Shown: in pieces, positions 1-11,752 of the stretch
Position numbering within the stretch: position 1 is the stretch's first letter
Layout: each line of letters starts with the position of its first letter
The notes under the pieces: model-generated
What the model was told of the DNA's origin: nothing
Database searches by the model: none
What the model saw: only the letters and a program-made list of their open reading frames with translations
Translations under genes and position numbers: made by a program
Assembly: GCA_020747065.1 (NCBI GenBank)
Contig: JAGMVK010000022.1
Span: 868,001-932,000 of the forward strand
Reading direction: 5' to 3'
DNA from: Cadophora sp. MPI-SDFR-AT-0126
Lineage: Eukaryota; Ascomycota; Leotiomycetes; Helotiales; Ploettnerulaceae
DNA: 64,000 nucleotides

Positions 1-1857
1 GTCGTCTCCCTATACGTATGATTCCCACTCCCATTCGTAACCGCACTCGTCAACTGCACCGCCAACCACCTCTCCTCACTACTCAGATGCAAATAACTAA
101 CCATATACCTCTTATTCTCGGGAATCTTCTCGCTATCCTCCTGGACCCCATCCCCCTCAATACTACTCAACCAGGCACACAATCTCGCCACCGTAATAGT
201 ATCATAACATAACCCCTCCCGCCGCGCCTTACTCCACAACAGGGCAATCGCCTGCCTTCGGATCCTTCTGTCTCGACATTTTGTCGCCGTGACGAGCAGC
301 GGCAGGATGGTCCCCATGTCGAGGGTGAAGCGAGAGGAGTTCGACGGGTCGTCGGATGATTGGATCAGTTTGTGGGCTTTTGTGACGATTTCCTGGAAGA
401 GTTCCGTGTACTCGTCATACAGCAGCTCTGTATGCTCCAGACTGCTCGCCAGCAGCACCGTCGCCACATTAAAGTAAATACTCAGCATGTCAGAGCTATC
501 CGCCATAGTATCGCCCGCCCTAACTTCCTTTGCGAAAACAACCTGGAACGCGCTCCGCCACTGGTCGAGCTGCGTGCTGTAGTGGTTATGCTGGTGGAGC
601 CAGAAGGGCGTGGTGAGTCTCTCGGGATGCTGCTGCGAGTGTGCTACGGATTTGCGGTAGAATTGCCCGATGCCTTGCATCAGGAAATCGAAACTCTCTC
701 TACTTTCCTGGACACTGTCGAATGAATCTGCGACCACCACGTCCTCCCAATCTGATTCCGGCATGGGGAATGGCGGGGGAACGAATAGACCTTGGACGTC
801 TAAGCGGGCGAACATGCGGCCAAGATCGTCGATCAAGCCGTCCTGGATTTCGGAAAGTGAGTCCTGTGATAGACGGGAGGATTGACCTCTACGTGCTGTC
901 CGCCAATCTGCGAGGAGGCGGGAGCCGCCACGGAGATGAGTGAGCGAGCCTTCGTAGCAGCCTTGCAGGGCTTCGAAGGTCATGAAGAGTACGCAGGATG
1001 TGAGGGAGGTGCGAAGATGGCGACGGCCATCTGAAAGAATGATTCGCAGGGCTGCTATCGATCTCGAGTACTGCCGCAGTGCGAATTTGTGGTGTTCATC
1101 CAAATGATGTAAATCGATCTGCGGGAATCCAGAGAGCGATAACCGTGTCGGAAACGAAGTGACCTCTAAAGATTTTGCCAGAGCTCCTAAAGCTATCGTA
1201 GCATGTCTAATGGGTGCATCTTGGTGGCATAACTGTAGGACTTTCTCAGTCCAGAAGCTAGCGTCGAATGACCCGCATATCTCCGCTGCGGTCTTGTCAC
1301 AGAAGCGTTGGAAGTAGCGGCGTTCATCTGCCGTGCCGGGGATGGCCATCGAAGGCGAGTAGGTCATTACTGACATTGGGCGTGGGTGGATTGGGACGGG
1401 AGCGATGGACTTGGTCTCGTCGAGGGCTTCTGGGGCATATCCTCCACATTCTCGGCCGAGGTTTTGGCAGCGGATGCAGCCTGGTTTTGTTTCGTCGCAT
1501 TTTACTCGTCGTTGTCTGTGGAAGTTAGTTCTCTGCCTTGACAGATATGAAGCTTTGTTATGGGAGGGGAACAGTTAGAATTAATGCGGGGTAGAGCTGA
1601 AGAAAAAAAATGAAGTAGAATAGACACTGTAAAGTACAGTGAGGTGCAGTTCACTAAACACCAAAATCACGAACGACACGACATCCAAGGGAAAAGAAAG
1701 CAAAAGCATACTTGCAGGTGGAGCACCCAGTTTTCGACCTCGGCCCACTCTTCCTCAGTCCCTGACTCCTCGAGGATTGTTCCGGCGAGGCCTGATCTGG
1801 AGCTGCGAACTGGTTGTAGAACTTATACACATTGGGATATGGATGTCTCAACGCCAT
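1..1857 (-). CDS. Zn(II)2Cys6 transcription factor, N-terminal part (C-terminus off the left edge)
   Basis: Fungal binuclear zinc-cluster regulator. Exon 1 is 1857-1712 and exon 2 runs from 1515 to beyond position 1; the 196-nt intron (1711-1516, GTATGC...CCACAG) sits inside the zinc cluster. Splicing gives [28 protein letters not shown], the exact CxxCx6Cx6CxxCx6C pattern, at about residues 44-71. Downstream the frame stays open to the edge and has the helical character of the Fungal_trans_2-type middle region (a stretch resembling 'RYFQRFCDKTAAEI' and another resembling 'SCVLFMTFEALQGC'). The start is the first ATG of the frame. The target genes cannot be told. The very long gene-free region upstream suggests complex regulation, which is inference. 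Confidence 0.9.
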
Positions 1858-2839
1858 TTTGTTTGTTGTTGAGGCACGACTCCCATATCAGAGAGTGGTG
1901 CGAGGGATGTTGTGCTGTATGTATATGAGTGAGGGGTTGTGAGGGGATGAGATAGAGCTGCGTTGGATGGGATCGACGAGATGATGTTGAAACTGGGTTG
2001 TGATGCGTTGCGTTTGGGTTGGAGATTTGATTTGATTTGATTGATGCGATGTGATGTGCAGGTCAAGTGAAGCGTCAGACAGTGGTGGAGTGTAGTGAGA
2101 TCGGGGTTTGTGGTGGGTACTGTATTGGTCTGGGTGCTGGGGGGGCAGTTGATCAGTCAGAGGACATCGGACGATACAAATGCCTGTCCGCGGAGCATGT
2201 GGTGCATATCCCTCTATTAATCTGGTTGGCAGTGCAATGCAGTTCTTGGTGGAGGCGGCGGCGGCGACGATGAGTGAGCGAGCGGGCGAGCGAATTTCGG
2301 AGCAAAGCGATACGAGTTGTAGCGTGACGTGAAGTCGTCCCTGTATTGTGGTGTAGGTCTGCTGTCTGACCGTTCGAATTGAAGTCGAAATACTTGAGTT
2401 GAAAGGGAAAGCTGAGCTGAGAGAAAATCAAAAGATTCGAATCGACTCGAGTCGAGTAGTCCGGAAAGGAAGATCCTAGCCTGGGGTGTCCTGTCCGGTA
2501 TTCTCTCCTGCACTGTATCTGTCCAGCCTGGCTGTTTCGAATTCCTCTTCAAATTCCCTTTTCGTACTCGGGACTATGCTGAATTGCATGTACGTTTCTC
2601 CTTTAGGTATTGCCCATGGCGAGGGGAGGGAGGGGAGGGGAGTCGAGTCGAGTCGGAATCCAGCTTTGGAAGGGGAAAGGAAGAACAGGATTGACGTGGA
2701 CCCGGAGACAGAGATACGGCGTTTGACAGGCAAGGAATCAATCAGCAAACAATCAAAGCAAGCAGGCAAGCAAACAGGTTGAAATGGAAAAGCGCTGCTT
2801 CTCGCTTTATGGGTAATGTAGACGGTGAGATAGTGCGCA

Positions 2840-2926
2840 TGGGGTCAAATCTGGCTAAATGAGCCAGCCATAGGCACGCACCACTACCCAGTAGTTGAGC
2901 AGAGGCACGAGCCAGCATTGACCCCA
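2840..2926. repeat. Short imperfect inverted repeat
   Basis: TGGGGTCAAATCTGGCT at 2840-2856 is matched by the reverse complement TGGGGTCAATGCTGGCT at 2926-2910, enclosing about 53 nt. A second small hairpin (CTGGCT-AAATG-AGCCAG, 2851-2867) overlaps the left arm. It could be a cruciform-prone regulatory site or the remnant of a tiny mobile element. Confidence 0.5.
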
Positions 2927-5900
2927 GTAGTTATGTGACTGTATTTTCTCTTCCTTTCCTAGATGGGATTAGAAGGGCTAGAGGAGGGGGATTGGGGATG
3001 GGAGATGCGAGCATGGGTAGCTGTAGCTAAGGATTTAAGGATACCAGCAAATCGATTAGGACAAGTAGACTAACAGGCCACTGGCACTGCACTACACTGC
3101 ATTGAAAGACTGGGTGGGGATGAGTAGAGAATATGAGGGTGAAGGTGAGTGAGTGCTTTGAATGGTGAGTGGTGGGCATAATTGGGGAAGTGGACTTGAA
3201 CCTGTTATGCCCTGTCCTGTCCTGTTTGTCCTGCCGAGGAGTTCATGGAATAATTATGATTACCAGGCCGGCGCGGTATGGGGAAGTGGATCCAGGATTG
3301 ACAGAGACGCTAAGGGGAAAGAAAAGATTGGGACCGCAATGATGGTGCGGTGGCCTGGAGTGGCCAGCAATGGCCTGCTATTATGACATGCCAAGCCTGA
3401 AAAAACAGCTGTGCCCTGCCCTAAAATCTCATTCCCTGTCTGATTGCCCAGGCAGTTTTTGTTAGCAGAGAACTGCACTGCACTGCACTGCACATCACAT
3501 CACCACTAAAGTTACTTACTGTACTGGACTGTATCGAAGCCAGTTCAAAAACACACAGCACACAGCTCCCTTCTAGCCTAGAACACCCCACACCAGACCG
3601 AAAACCCTGTAGATTATCCAACTTCCTCTTACCCTTCCCCTTCCCCTCTCAGTAAAGCACCAAGCAGGCGCGGTTTCCTCCCCAGAAAAGATCCCTCACA
3701 TTGGTTACCAGACTTGGACACATTGACAGGCTTGGTGACAGGCTCAGGACTTCTGTCAACCACTCGCCGCACGGCAGATATATTAAAAAAGTGCCACGGA
3801 CTGGACTGGAACAGGGATCGTTCACGTGCACCACACGAAACCGGTGTCATCTTGAAGGATATGCCAGCCCTGAAAAGGGATAGCTGCTAAGATGAGGAGC
3901 ATGAATGTGTGGAAGCTGGAGGAGAGAGGATCAAAGGAATGATTTGATGGGAACGTACAATACAGTATGCGGGGTGGGATGGTGGATGCGATAGGATAGG
4001 ATGGGAATCATAGGATGGGATGGACAGAGGGGATCAGACGCAAGGGAGACTTGGTATGGGAGGTTAGACCTGAAGGATAGGATAAGATAGCGTGGGAGAG
4101 AATAATGTACTGCAAGAGAATTGGAATTATTCTGTAGTGAGAAACAATAGGGAAAAGATACGAAAAGGAAAAATTACCTAGGTCATGGAACATGATAATA
4201 GGGGGTCAGTTCTGTTTCTGTCTTGTCCTGTCATGGTGTCCATCCAGTTCATCCTTTCTTCCATCCAGCTTCTTCTTCTCTTCTTCCCCATCCCGGCTCC
4301 AGATCTCGGTCTCTGCCCCTTGCCAACTCTCTAGTCCACTCCAGTCCACTACTCTACTCCACTCCACTGAAAGACCAGCTCCACCACCATTTTGACAGCT
4401 GAGCTAAGTCAAGTTCAAACTAATGCATACGGTAAGGAAATCAGGCAGGCCTCACATGGCATCCATGTCCCTTCATGCACACTCGCTCGCTAATTCCCAT
4501 CTCGAGCATCTCACTGGCCGCCATGACGAGCACATCTCCCTTTCTCGGCCATAGTGCCCTCTCCGCCCCACTGAATCTCGGAGCTGCATACCGACATGCC
4601 GGAGCCATGCATCGACCAACCTATCATATCATCTTCTTCTGCTAGCAACGGCCGCCAGGGCTGTGGCTTGACTTGCATCTGGATGGAAAGCTCGAATCTG
4701 CATCTGGATGTCTTCGACTTGGAGATATGCGGAGTGGCTTTAATGCATCATCCAAGACTATACACAACTGACTGACTGACCAGCGAAAGTCCTTTCATCA
4801 TACAAAACGTCCACAAACTCAAACGCTCTAAGCTCACACCACACACACACGCACATCCTCTCCTCCCTTCGGAGAACCGCCACGCTTGGTAAATTCTGAT
4901 TCATGCACGGCACCTCACTCTCTTCCCATCCCGCGACAAGCCTCAAAAACGCCTTGATTGGGAAGGGAAGGGAAGACAGGGCCTGGATATCCGTAACCAA
5001 GAATCAACCAAGCACCGTCAGGACACGATTCCACTCAGCATTCTCTCCGTCAATCACTCACTACTCACTTCTCATCCATTCGTCCTCACCATCAGCCAAA
5101 TAAATAGACGAGCAATGCATCATATTGCATCACGTACATCACGTACATTATCAAATCAAGCGAAACGAGGCGACGGACAGGCGACCGGAGTCCGGGAGAA
5201 CGGATCTTGCGGTGAGGTATTCCTGCTTTTGTTTCATTTCATACCTTATCTTGTCTGTGCTGGATTGGATTGGATTTCTCTACATACGTTCTCTGATATC
5301 TGGATTTTGTCTGAACTTGCCCCGCCATACATACTTCTATTCCAAGTCTGCAGATACACACTGTACCTCCGTACACCTGACAGCAAGTGGGTCTTTCCCC
5401 CACGATTCTCTACCCATCACCTGCAAGTAAGTACCTAGGTACCCCTCCCTCATCAACCTCCCTCCCCAGCTCCCTCCCCAGATCTCACATATCCCTCCCA
5501 ACCTGCATATCAGTCCCCATCCCAATCCCAAAACAGAAAGATCCATCTCCTATTCGCATCCCATCGCATTCCCTACCCCACCGTCTTTCCCTTCCCCCAA
5601 TCTGGCATGCACCTCTCCCCTTCCCTCACACGACACCTACAAGACCCCTCTCCCCCTCTCTTTCCCATTCCATCTTCAAAATCTAGTGGGGGCCATATGC
5701 ACATCGTATCGTCTGCCCACACCAGCAGAGCCAGCTCTCTCTTTGCTTCTAGCATCCCGTCCTGTTCCTGCGTATGTATGTGTATCTCCATCGCGTCTTC
5801 GCTCCACATCCACCTCTTTTCTACCTGCAAACTGAAAACCTTATTCCTGCACGAATGTTTCTGGAAGTTTATTGTTACTCTCTGTACAGGTACTGATGGG

Positions 5901-6340
5901 CCCCACCCACCCAAGTCAGCCTTACCCGTCCCTATCTCGTTCCCTTACCTCCGTCCTTTGTTTTCCTCTTTTGAGTTTGAGGTTTCAACTTCGGTGTGTA
6001 TGGTATTGACTTTTTCAGGTCAGCTCGGTATTAAGTCTCCGTTTCCTTTGCTTTACTCCAGCTCAAAACTTATCTTGGATTGAAGGAACCCCACCCCTCG
6101 TTTTGTACCTATCTATTTACCTACGTACCTGGCAGGGCCTAAGGTACAGCCTCAAGGTACAGGCTCAAGGTACAGCAGGGACGATGACCAGGACCGGGTA
6201 GACGGCAAAGTTAAAGTCAAAGTCAAAAGTCAAGGGGGGATAAGGTGGATCTCACCTCACAGCACGTGTTCCCGATTTATGAAATGCCACGTCTATATCC
6301 CTCCCTCCCTTCCGCTTTACTTACTTGCCTTCCACGAGTC

Positions 6341-6443
6341 TTCTAGACTGTCATCCCCCCTTGCCCGAGTCTTCCGCGCCTCTTCCACCAGTCTTCTAGA
6401 CTCGTCAGCTCACCCCCTTCTAGACGAAGTCCATCCTTCTAGA
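6341..6443. promoter_or_regulatory. Cluster of four TTCTAGA palindromes (heat-shock-element-like)
   Basis: TTCTAGA occurs at 6341-6347, 6394-6400, 6418-6424 and 6437-6443, each preceded by C. The last extends to CTTCTAGAAG, which fits the nTTCnnGAAn heat-shock-element unit. Another TTCTAGAA lies near 7772. HSF binding is inference from the known consensus. Confidence 0.4.
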
Positions 6444-7267
6444 AGAAAGTCAGAAATCATAGATTGTGCTCTAAGCACCAGGATCTCATCTGGTCTGATA
6501 TCATCCGGAAGTCATCCGAGGTATCCGGAGGTATCTCCCCTCCCCTCCCTGCTATACACTCTCCTCCCTGCTTCGCACCTTCTTACCAGTACTTTACTGT
6601 AGTATACAAGTACCAAAATGCATGACTGGATATAGTATAGTATAGTATGATATAGTAAGGCGTGCTATATCATGTCATGTCTTGATATGTGCTGCTTTAA
6701 TGTAGCTCTTACCGGATCCGTTCCTTGTACTTGAGACGGACGCGCGGTTAGCTTGCATGAACTCAACAAGTTTCGAGTTTCAAGTTTCTCAGTTGATGTG
6801 CCGTTGACGGATGTCATTAAATGCGAGGACAAAGCTGTGCGAGCTTGATGTATATATGTGGAAGTGGAGAGGGTTCTAGAGTCTCGACCTGACCTCGCTG
6901 ATACCCCACGAGACGGGGGTTGTTATGTTATGTTATAGTATTACACTCTGATAGTACAGTACTATGTTTCCCTACCATCCGAAAATCTTGAAGATAAAAT
7001 TAAACATGCAGGCACGCTGCAACTATCCGTCCATCTGCCGCATCATTCCGAATCGAATCAGATCAAATCAGATCCGAGCCTCCTCCTGCTCGATACCATC
7101 ATACTCATCACCCACCACCAGTTCGAGAAATCTCACCTCACCTCACATGATGTGCATACGGACGGCATACGGAGAGGAATCCGGAAGAAGAGGAAGCTAT
7201 CCGCCGGCCAATTAGCACGCTTACCATATCTCTGGCACACTGAGCTCAAGTAAGAGGAGAGAATATA

Positions 7268-7297
7268 AGTGTCAGTGTCAGTGTCAGTGTCAGTGTC
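7268..7297. repeat. (AGTGTC)5 tandem repeat
   Basis: Five perfect copies of the hexamer AGTGTC lie in the gene-free region. It is a simple minisatellite and is not inside a credible reading frame. Confidence 0.9.
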
Positions 7298-8444
7298 GTA
7301 CTCGGTCCGTCGGATTTCTCACCAGCTGGCTTATCGTTGCACCAAGTACTACGTCTAAGCCTGCCTGCCTGTCATTCTCATTCTCATCCTCATCCATCCA
7401 TTCGGGCAGGCCCCTATATCATTTACCAGCCTCGTTCATCCTCTCATTCCCTCTTTCCTCATACATAATCCCATAGTCCCATGATCTCATGATCCCACAA
7501 CCTATGGCGTCTTACATACGTAATTCACAATAGGTAAATACACATCTCATCTCATCTCATCTCACCCCAACCACCATTTCAGCATCGTTTCCAGTGTTTC
7601 ATGACCTGCAGAACCCACGCACTCTCTCTCGAACGCGGCCATCTCATTGGATAGAGAGTCAGAATTAGAGCTCGGGACTGTTCTGGGCTGTGCATTCGGA
7701 GCATTGAATGTCTATTTCTGGTTTTCTGGTTTCTGCTCTGGACGAGTTATCGATAGAATGAATCTGGAATGCTTCTAGAATATTATTCTCACATATTGAT
7801 ACTACCCTGATACTGCCCCTTGCAGTCAGTCAGTCAGTCAGCACAGCCTACACGTATGAATGCTGTTTTGTGCAACTAGGTCGGAGAAGATGGATGTTTG
7901 ATAGACTTTCCGGTCAACACGAGGAGTGTCATTTTGTTTCAAAGCCACGTTTTTGTGCTAGGGAGGCGCCTCCTTTGGCATTGGAGGTCTCTGCTTTGGT
8001 CGGATTTACCAGACCAGCTACTTTCAATCTGTTGATGACATATAGTATCATCGTGAACGGTACACGTCACTCATCTTCTGGTTCGATAAGAGAGAGAAAA
8101 AAAAAATGGGCTCATTATTGTGGATTCCATCTCACCCCTTCCACCCCATCGATCCCATCCCGTCCCTGATATCAAACACCCAAATCCAAATCTACGCATC
8201 TATTCTAAGCCACTCGGTTTCCTCCTTCCACACCATGCAAAAACACACCACGAGTTACACAACTTACACATAAGAATGAGTCTCCCCTCCCCTTTTCCCC
8301 CAAAGACGTGGGATGATGACTGACGTTACGTCCCTACGTAGTACAAAGATTATGTAGTAAGTAAGACAACTTCCTTTTGTCCGCTCACCAACCATTGCAA
8401 GATTACTATTACTATCTCCGAGCGGTGTGGGAATAACCCGACAA

Positions 8445-8445
8445 T

Positions 8446-8476
<31 letters not shown>
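8445..8476. repeat. (TTCT)8 microsatellite
   Basis: Eight perfect tetranucleotide units. Read on the minus strand it produces a spurious Lys-Lys-Glu-Arg ORF, which I do not accept as a gene. Confidence 0.95.
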
Positions 8477-8592
8477 ACGGTGGTTCGAATCAGCCTCTGT
8501 ATGCGCGGCTCGCTCGTATTCACGGAGGCTGATATTTCGAACTCCACGAGCGAGGAGGGTTAAAAGCGAGAGACAGGGAGAAAAATAGATAA

Positions 8593-8625
8593 TGTGTGTG
8601 TGTGGGGGGGGGGGGGGGGGGGGGG
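8593..8625. repeat. (GT)n followed by a run of 22 G
   Basis: A short GT dinucleotide repeat runs directly into 22 consecutive G residues (8604-8625). Such a tract can form G-quadruplexes and slips during replication and sequencing, so the exact length should be distrusted. Confidence 0.9.
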
Positions 8626-9019
8626 CAGGTAATGAGCTTGAGTAGAGAAGTTGTGCCTCTTACTACATTTTACAGTCACGCTCTTACACTCTTACTCTCT
8701 TGAAACCATGTCTCGAGGGCTTTTCTTGATCATATTATCCTCGGTGGATTATCACAGCGTCATTTCCACTTGTCATATTATTCCCCGCCTATTTTGAAAT
8801 GCTCTTGCAATGCAACATGATGAATGATTGAGTGGGAGGACTACGCTTACATTTCTGTACAGTACAGTACCTAATCCTTACATACACAACTATCCATCCC
8901 TCCGCTAAACTTTATGTCCGCTGCATCCTTTTCCCGTCTCCACCATCCGTCACATACCCAGGTAGGCAGCAGAAGCTTCAGAGTACTCTACAACACTCCT
9001 CCTTACGCCTCCCCTCCCT

Positions 9020-10191
9020 TCAAATCTCATATTCATCCCATGACATTTTCGGTGCTGGGTTGCTCACATCTGGCTCTGGATCTCCAAAACCAGGCCGAAG
9101 AAATGGTCTTGGGACAGCAGCAGGAGCAGGAGCAGGTGAGCCTGAGTGCGCAGCCCCATATCCTCGTCCTAATAATAGTCCAAAAGCAGAATGAATGGGT
9201 GGAGGTGGGAAAGTGAGGCGTGGTGCTGAACCAAGTGCTGGTGTTGGTGTTGGATTAGGTACTGGCTTAGGTGCTAGTCTTGGCAGCGGTTTTGGTGCTA
9301 GTGTTCTGAGAGTAGGGTAAGGTGAGGTGTAGGGTCGTGTTTGGCTGGGAGCGTAATACTTCGAGCTCGAGCTTTGGGTTTGAGTTTGGGTTGACTTCTG
9401 TGCAGAACCTTGGGCTTGACCTTGAACTCGGCTTGGTGGCTGGGCTTGGATTTGGTTTCCTATCATGTAGAGCGGATATCGAGATTGCACAAAGCTCGGC
9501 TTTGGCGCCAATTTCGGGAATCCTGGTGTCGCGGCTTGTGGTGGATGTCCGAGGATAGTGGCCGACTCCGCAGGGAAGGTAGTTCGTCGTTGGCGACGCA
9601 TTTGAGACCATTCTTCTTCAAAAACTTGAGCCTGCTCGCGTGCTTGCTCGCGTCTCTTCTCAACTCCCTTGACTATTGCCTTTCGCATTTCCCGACCAAT
9701 TACCTCGGGCTCGACCTCGTTCTCCTTGGCCTGGTGATGTTTACCAGCCTCTTCAACCTCAACCTCTATTGCCTTCTCCTTGTCCACTGACTTCAGCTTT
9801 CTATTTGATTTCTCGATGCCCTGATCCTCTCTACTCTCCTTCCTTTTCTTTCTCACCTCAGCCTCCTTCACTTTTTCATTTGCCTTGCGCTTCCTCGTCA
9901 CTCTCTCAGTCACCTTCTCCTTCGTCTTTTCCTCTTCTTCTCCCTCCTCACCTCAGCCTTGCCAACTTCCTTTCCTGTCTCCTTCACCTTGCTCTTCTCA
10001 ACAGCCTTCTTAACCTCGTCTCGTTGAACTCCAGCACGAGTCTCCCATTCCTGCCGTTCAGCCGGCGTCAGGTCCTCCCAATCGGGCTCGTATGAACCGA
10101 TTGGAAGAGTGCAGATGTGATCGTAGTGGGCCCATTTGCCGGGTGTGCAATCCTCGTAGGAGCTTGACATTGCTGCGAGGTGGAGAGACAT
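9020..10191 (-). CDS. Hypothetical low-complexity, basic/proline-rich protein
   Basis: No family recognised. The N-terminal part (from ATG 10191; a second ATG lies 8 codons in) has a tryptophan- and acid-rich segment, 'WEDLTPAERQEWETRAG', faintly reminiscent of an HMG-type helix, followed by a Lys/Arg/Glu-rich stretch. The second part is basic, then Pro/Gln/Ser-rich, ending MSWDEYEI at 9020. The two parts lie in different frames: the first ends in TGA at 9912-9910. An intron 9951-9905 (47 nt, GTGAGG...ACTGAG) joins them in phase and gives 374 residues, but it is purine-rich and lacks a polypyrimidine tract, so a frameshift is an alternative. The first ATG of the downstream frame is much further in, so the downstream part alone would have no good start. 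Confidence 0.5.
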
Positions 10192-11131
10192 TGTTGTAGC
10201 TGAATGTTCTGCTTGTGTAGCGAGGCGACAGTTTTGAGGAGAAGAAATTTGTGTGCGTGTCTGCTCGAGATTGCCTGTTGTTGGAGCTGTCTCTGCGATG
10301 GGTTGTGGAGTTCGAGTCCTGACTGCGAAATTGCGAATCTATCACCTCGATTGCGAGAACTTAAGAGCTCGGATTCGAGATTGAGGCACAAAGGGACGTG
10401 ATTCGAGGCTAGCAGAGATCCACAGTGGTGTGTACAGCAATGGCTCTCGAGCGAGGTGAAAATAGGACGCAGATGAGGTATCAGATTTGGATTCGAGTAT
10501 TGCTCCTCGAGCAAGAAACAAAGTATTGTGAGTTGCAGCGTCAATAGACACCCATTCGAGGATCGCAGTTGATAAAGAGTTGGGAAATCGCAGTCTCGAG
10601 GCCCCCGAGTGTGATTGGGAATGAGAAACGCAGATGCAAAGGCTTGATTGTCACTCGAGTAACCTCACTCGAAATTAAAATCAAGTGTGGGAATCTCCTC
10701 GCTTTCGAGATACCACAATATCAAGCATTTCGAGCTAACCTCCTTGACCGCCTAACATGGCTGACTAGGCTCGAGTTGATCCCTGACTCGCTTAATTGAG
10801 CAACAAATAAACAGTAAAACAACAAGTCAAGAATGACATTGGACTGCTTGAAATCTGATTCATAAACTTCTTACCTTGGAAGGAAAGGCACGATGATAAT
10901 ACAATTGATTTAATGACGCGATGCGGAATTAAAATGTCTTTGTGTTGCAGCTCTTTGTGCTATGTGGATCCCCCGCGCTGTCTCACTGTAAAGTCTCTTC
11001 AGACCACCTAAATGCAAGATCGGAACTAACCCAATCCTCGCGTCCAAACTCTTCCACTTTCTCTGCTTCTCATTTACTACACCCCGTCCCCATTTTCTCG
11101 CACCATCCACAGTCCCATTTTATTTTACTTC
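10192..11131. other. Intergenic region with a TCGAG-motif array
   Basis: No credible gene. The part nearest the 9.0-10.2 kb gene (10264-10775) contains about 14 copies of TCGAG/CTCGA, listed separately. The rest (10776-11131) shows nothing I can name. Confidence 0.6.
10264..10775. promoter_or_regulatory. Dense irregular array of TCGAG / CTCGAG motifs
   Basis: TCGAG or its reverse complement occurs at about 10264, 10312, 10346, 10375, 10403, 10446, 10493, 10506, 10556, 10595, 10654, 10668, 10705, 10730 and 10770, many as the palindrome CTCGAG. About one occurrence would be expected by chance in 512 bp counting both strands. Spacing is irregular (about 13-59 nt), so this is not a simple tandem repeat. 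It lies just upstream of the minus-strand gene starting at 10191 and may be a multi-site operator; that is inference. Confidence 0.5.
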
Positions 11132-11752
11132 TCACAGCCGTCTTCCACCAACGCCACATGCCCAAATCCCAAGTCCCAGGTACTCGCAATCCCCCACACC
11201 ATTTCCAAACCAAGCACAATACCTACACGGCCTCTCACCCTTATGAACCTCCCCACCACTAGCCACAAACTCCAGATAGAACTCCAGCGCCTCCACCTCA
11301 CTCTTCCCAGGAGGTCGCTCGCCCAAGAACTGGACTACGTCCTCGTATAAGTCGTCGATCATATTATCCATGCCGAAGAAGGTGCAGATCTCGCGTCGGG
11401 ATACTGTGACGCGCGGAACCAGTGGGAGAGGATGACGATACGGGTGATGCTTTGGTGGTGTGAAGGGTTGGTACCGAGTGTGAGGCTGGGATTGGGAGCG
11501 GTGGTGCAGCTGAGGTTGATGTTGATACTGGAGATGAGGGCGATGTTGTGTCTGTGCTATCGGCCGAATCGGAGATTGCTGTTCATCGCGAGGGACGAAA
11601 GAAGGTGCCTCTGGGCGGAGAGGACTTCGCTGTTTTGGTGTTGACTTGGATGGAGTAGTAGCTGGAGACTGTTTTGGTGTTTTGATGTTGACGGAAGCAA
11701 CTCCGTGGAGGAGTTCGGTGAATGGGTTTTCTGTCAGGTGTTGAGAGTTCAT
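11132..11752 (-). CDS. Hypothetical protein, 206 aa
   Basis: Single-exon reading frame starting at ATG 11752. The N-terminal two thirds are disordered (Pro, Gln, His and Ser rich; many QPH/QSQ repeats). The C-terminal part looks folded: 'RREICTFFGMDNMIDDLYEDVV', then a Glu-rich helix ending 'ALEFYLEFVASGGE', then a Cys/Gly-rich tail with four cysteines (PCRYC, DC, AC). I recognise no family. No signal peptide or membrane segment is visible. An overlapping ORF in another frame (11583-11969) is a shadow. Confidence 0.55.
   Translation of the reverse strand: MNSQHLTENPFTELLHGVASVNIKTPKQSPATTPSKSTPKQRSPLRPEAPSFVPRDEQQSPIRPIAQTQHRPHLQYQHQPQLHHRSQSQPHTRYQPFTPPKHHPYRHPLPLVPRVTVSRREICTFFGMDNMIDDLYEDVVQFLGERPPGKSEVEALEFYLEFVASGGEVHKGERPCRYCAWFGNGVGDCEYLGLGIWACGVGGRRL

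Larger units (their letters stand above)
1858..9019. other. 7.1-kb gene-free region
   Basis: I see no convincing protein gene on either strand. The open frames are short, overlap one another, and are low in complexity (for example a KKER repeat that is only the TTCT microsatellite read backwards). The region holds pyrimidine-rich tracts (about 5440-5700), several microsatellites, a 22-G run, inverted repeats and clustered CTTCTAGA palindromes. It is upstream of the regulator at the left edge and could hold its promoter, long 5' UTR exons or non-coding RNAs; none of these can be proven from sequence. Confidence 0.6.

Noticed and set aside
7268..7297. CRISPR-like repeat
   Set aside because: It is a spacer-free hexamer tandem repeat in a fungal genome.
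8350..8547. Minus-strand frame with KKERKKER repeats
   Set aside because: It is produced by the (TTCT)8 microsatellite.
9322..9790. Plus-strand frames opposite the 9.0-9.9 kb gene
   Set aside because: They are antisense shadows of the low-complexity Pro/Gln/Lys-rich coding region.
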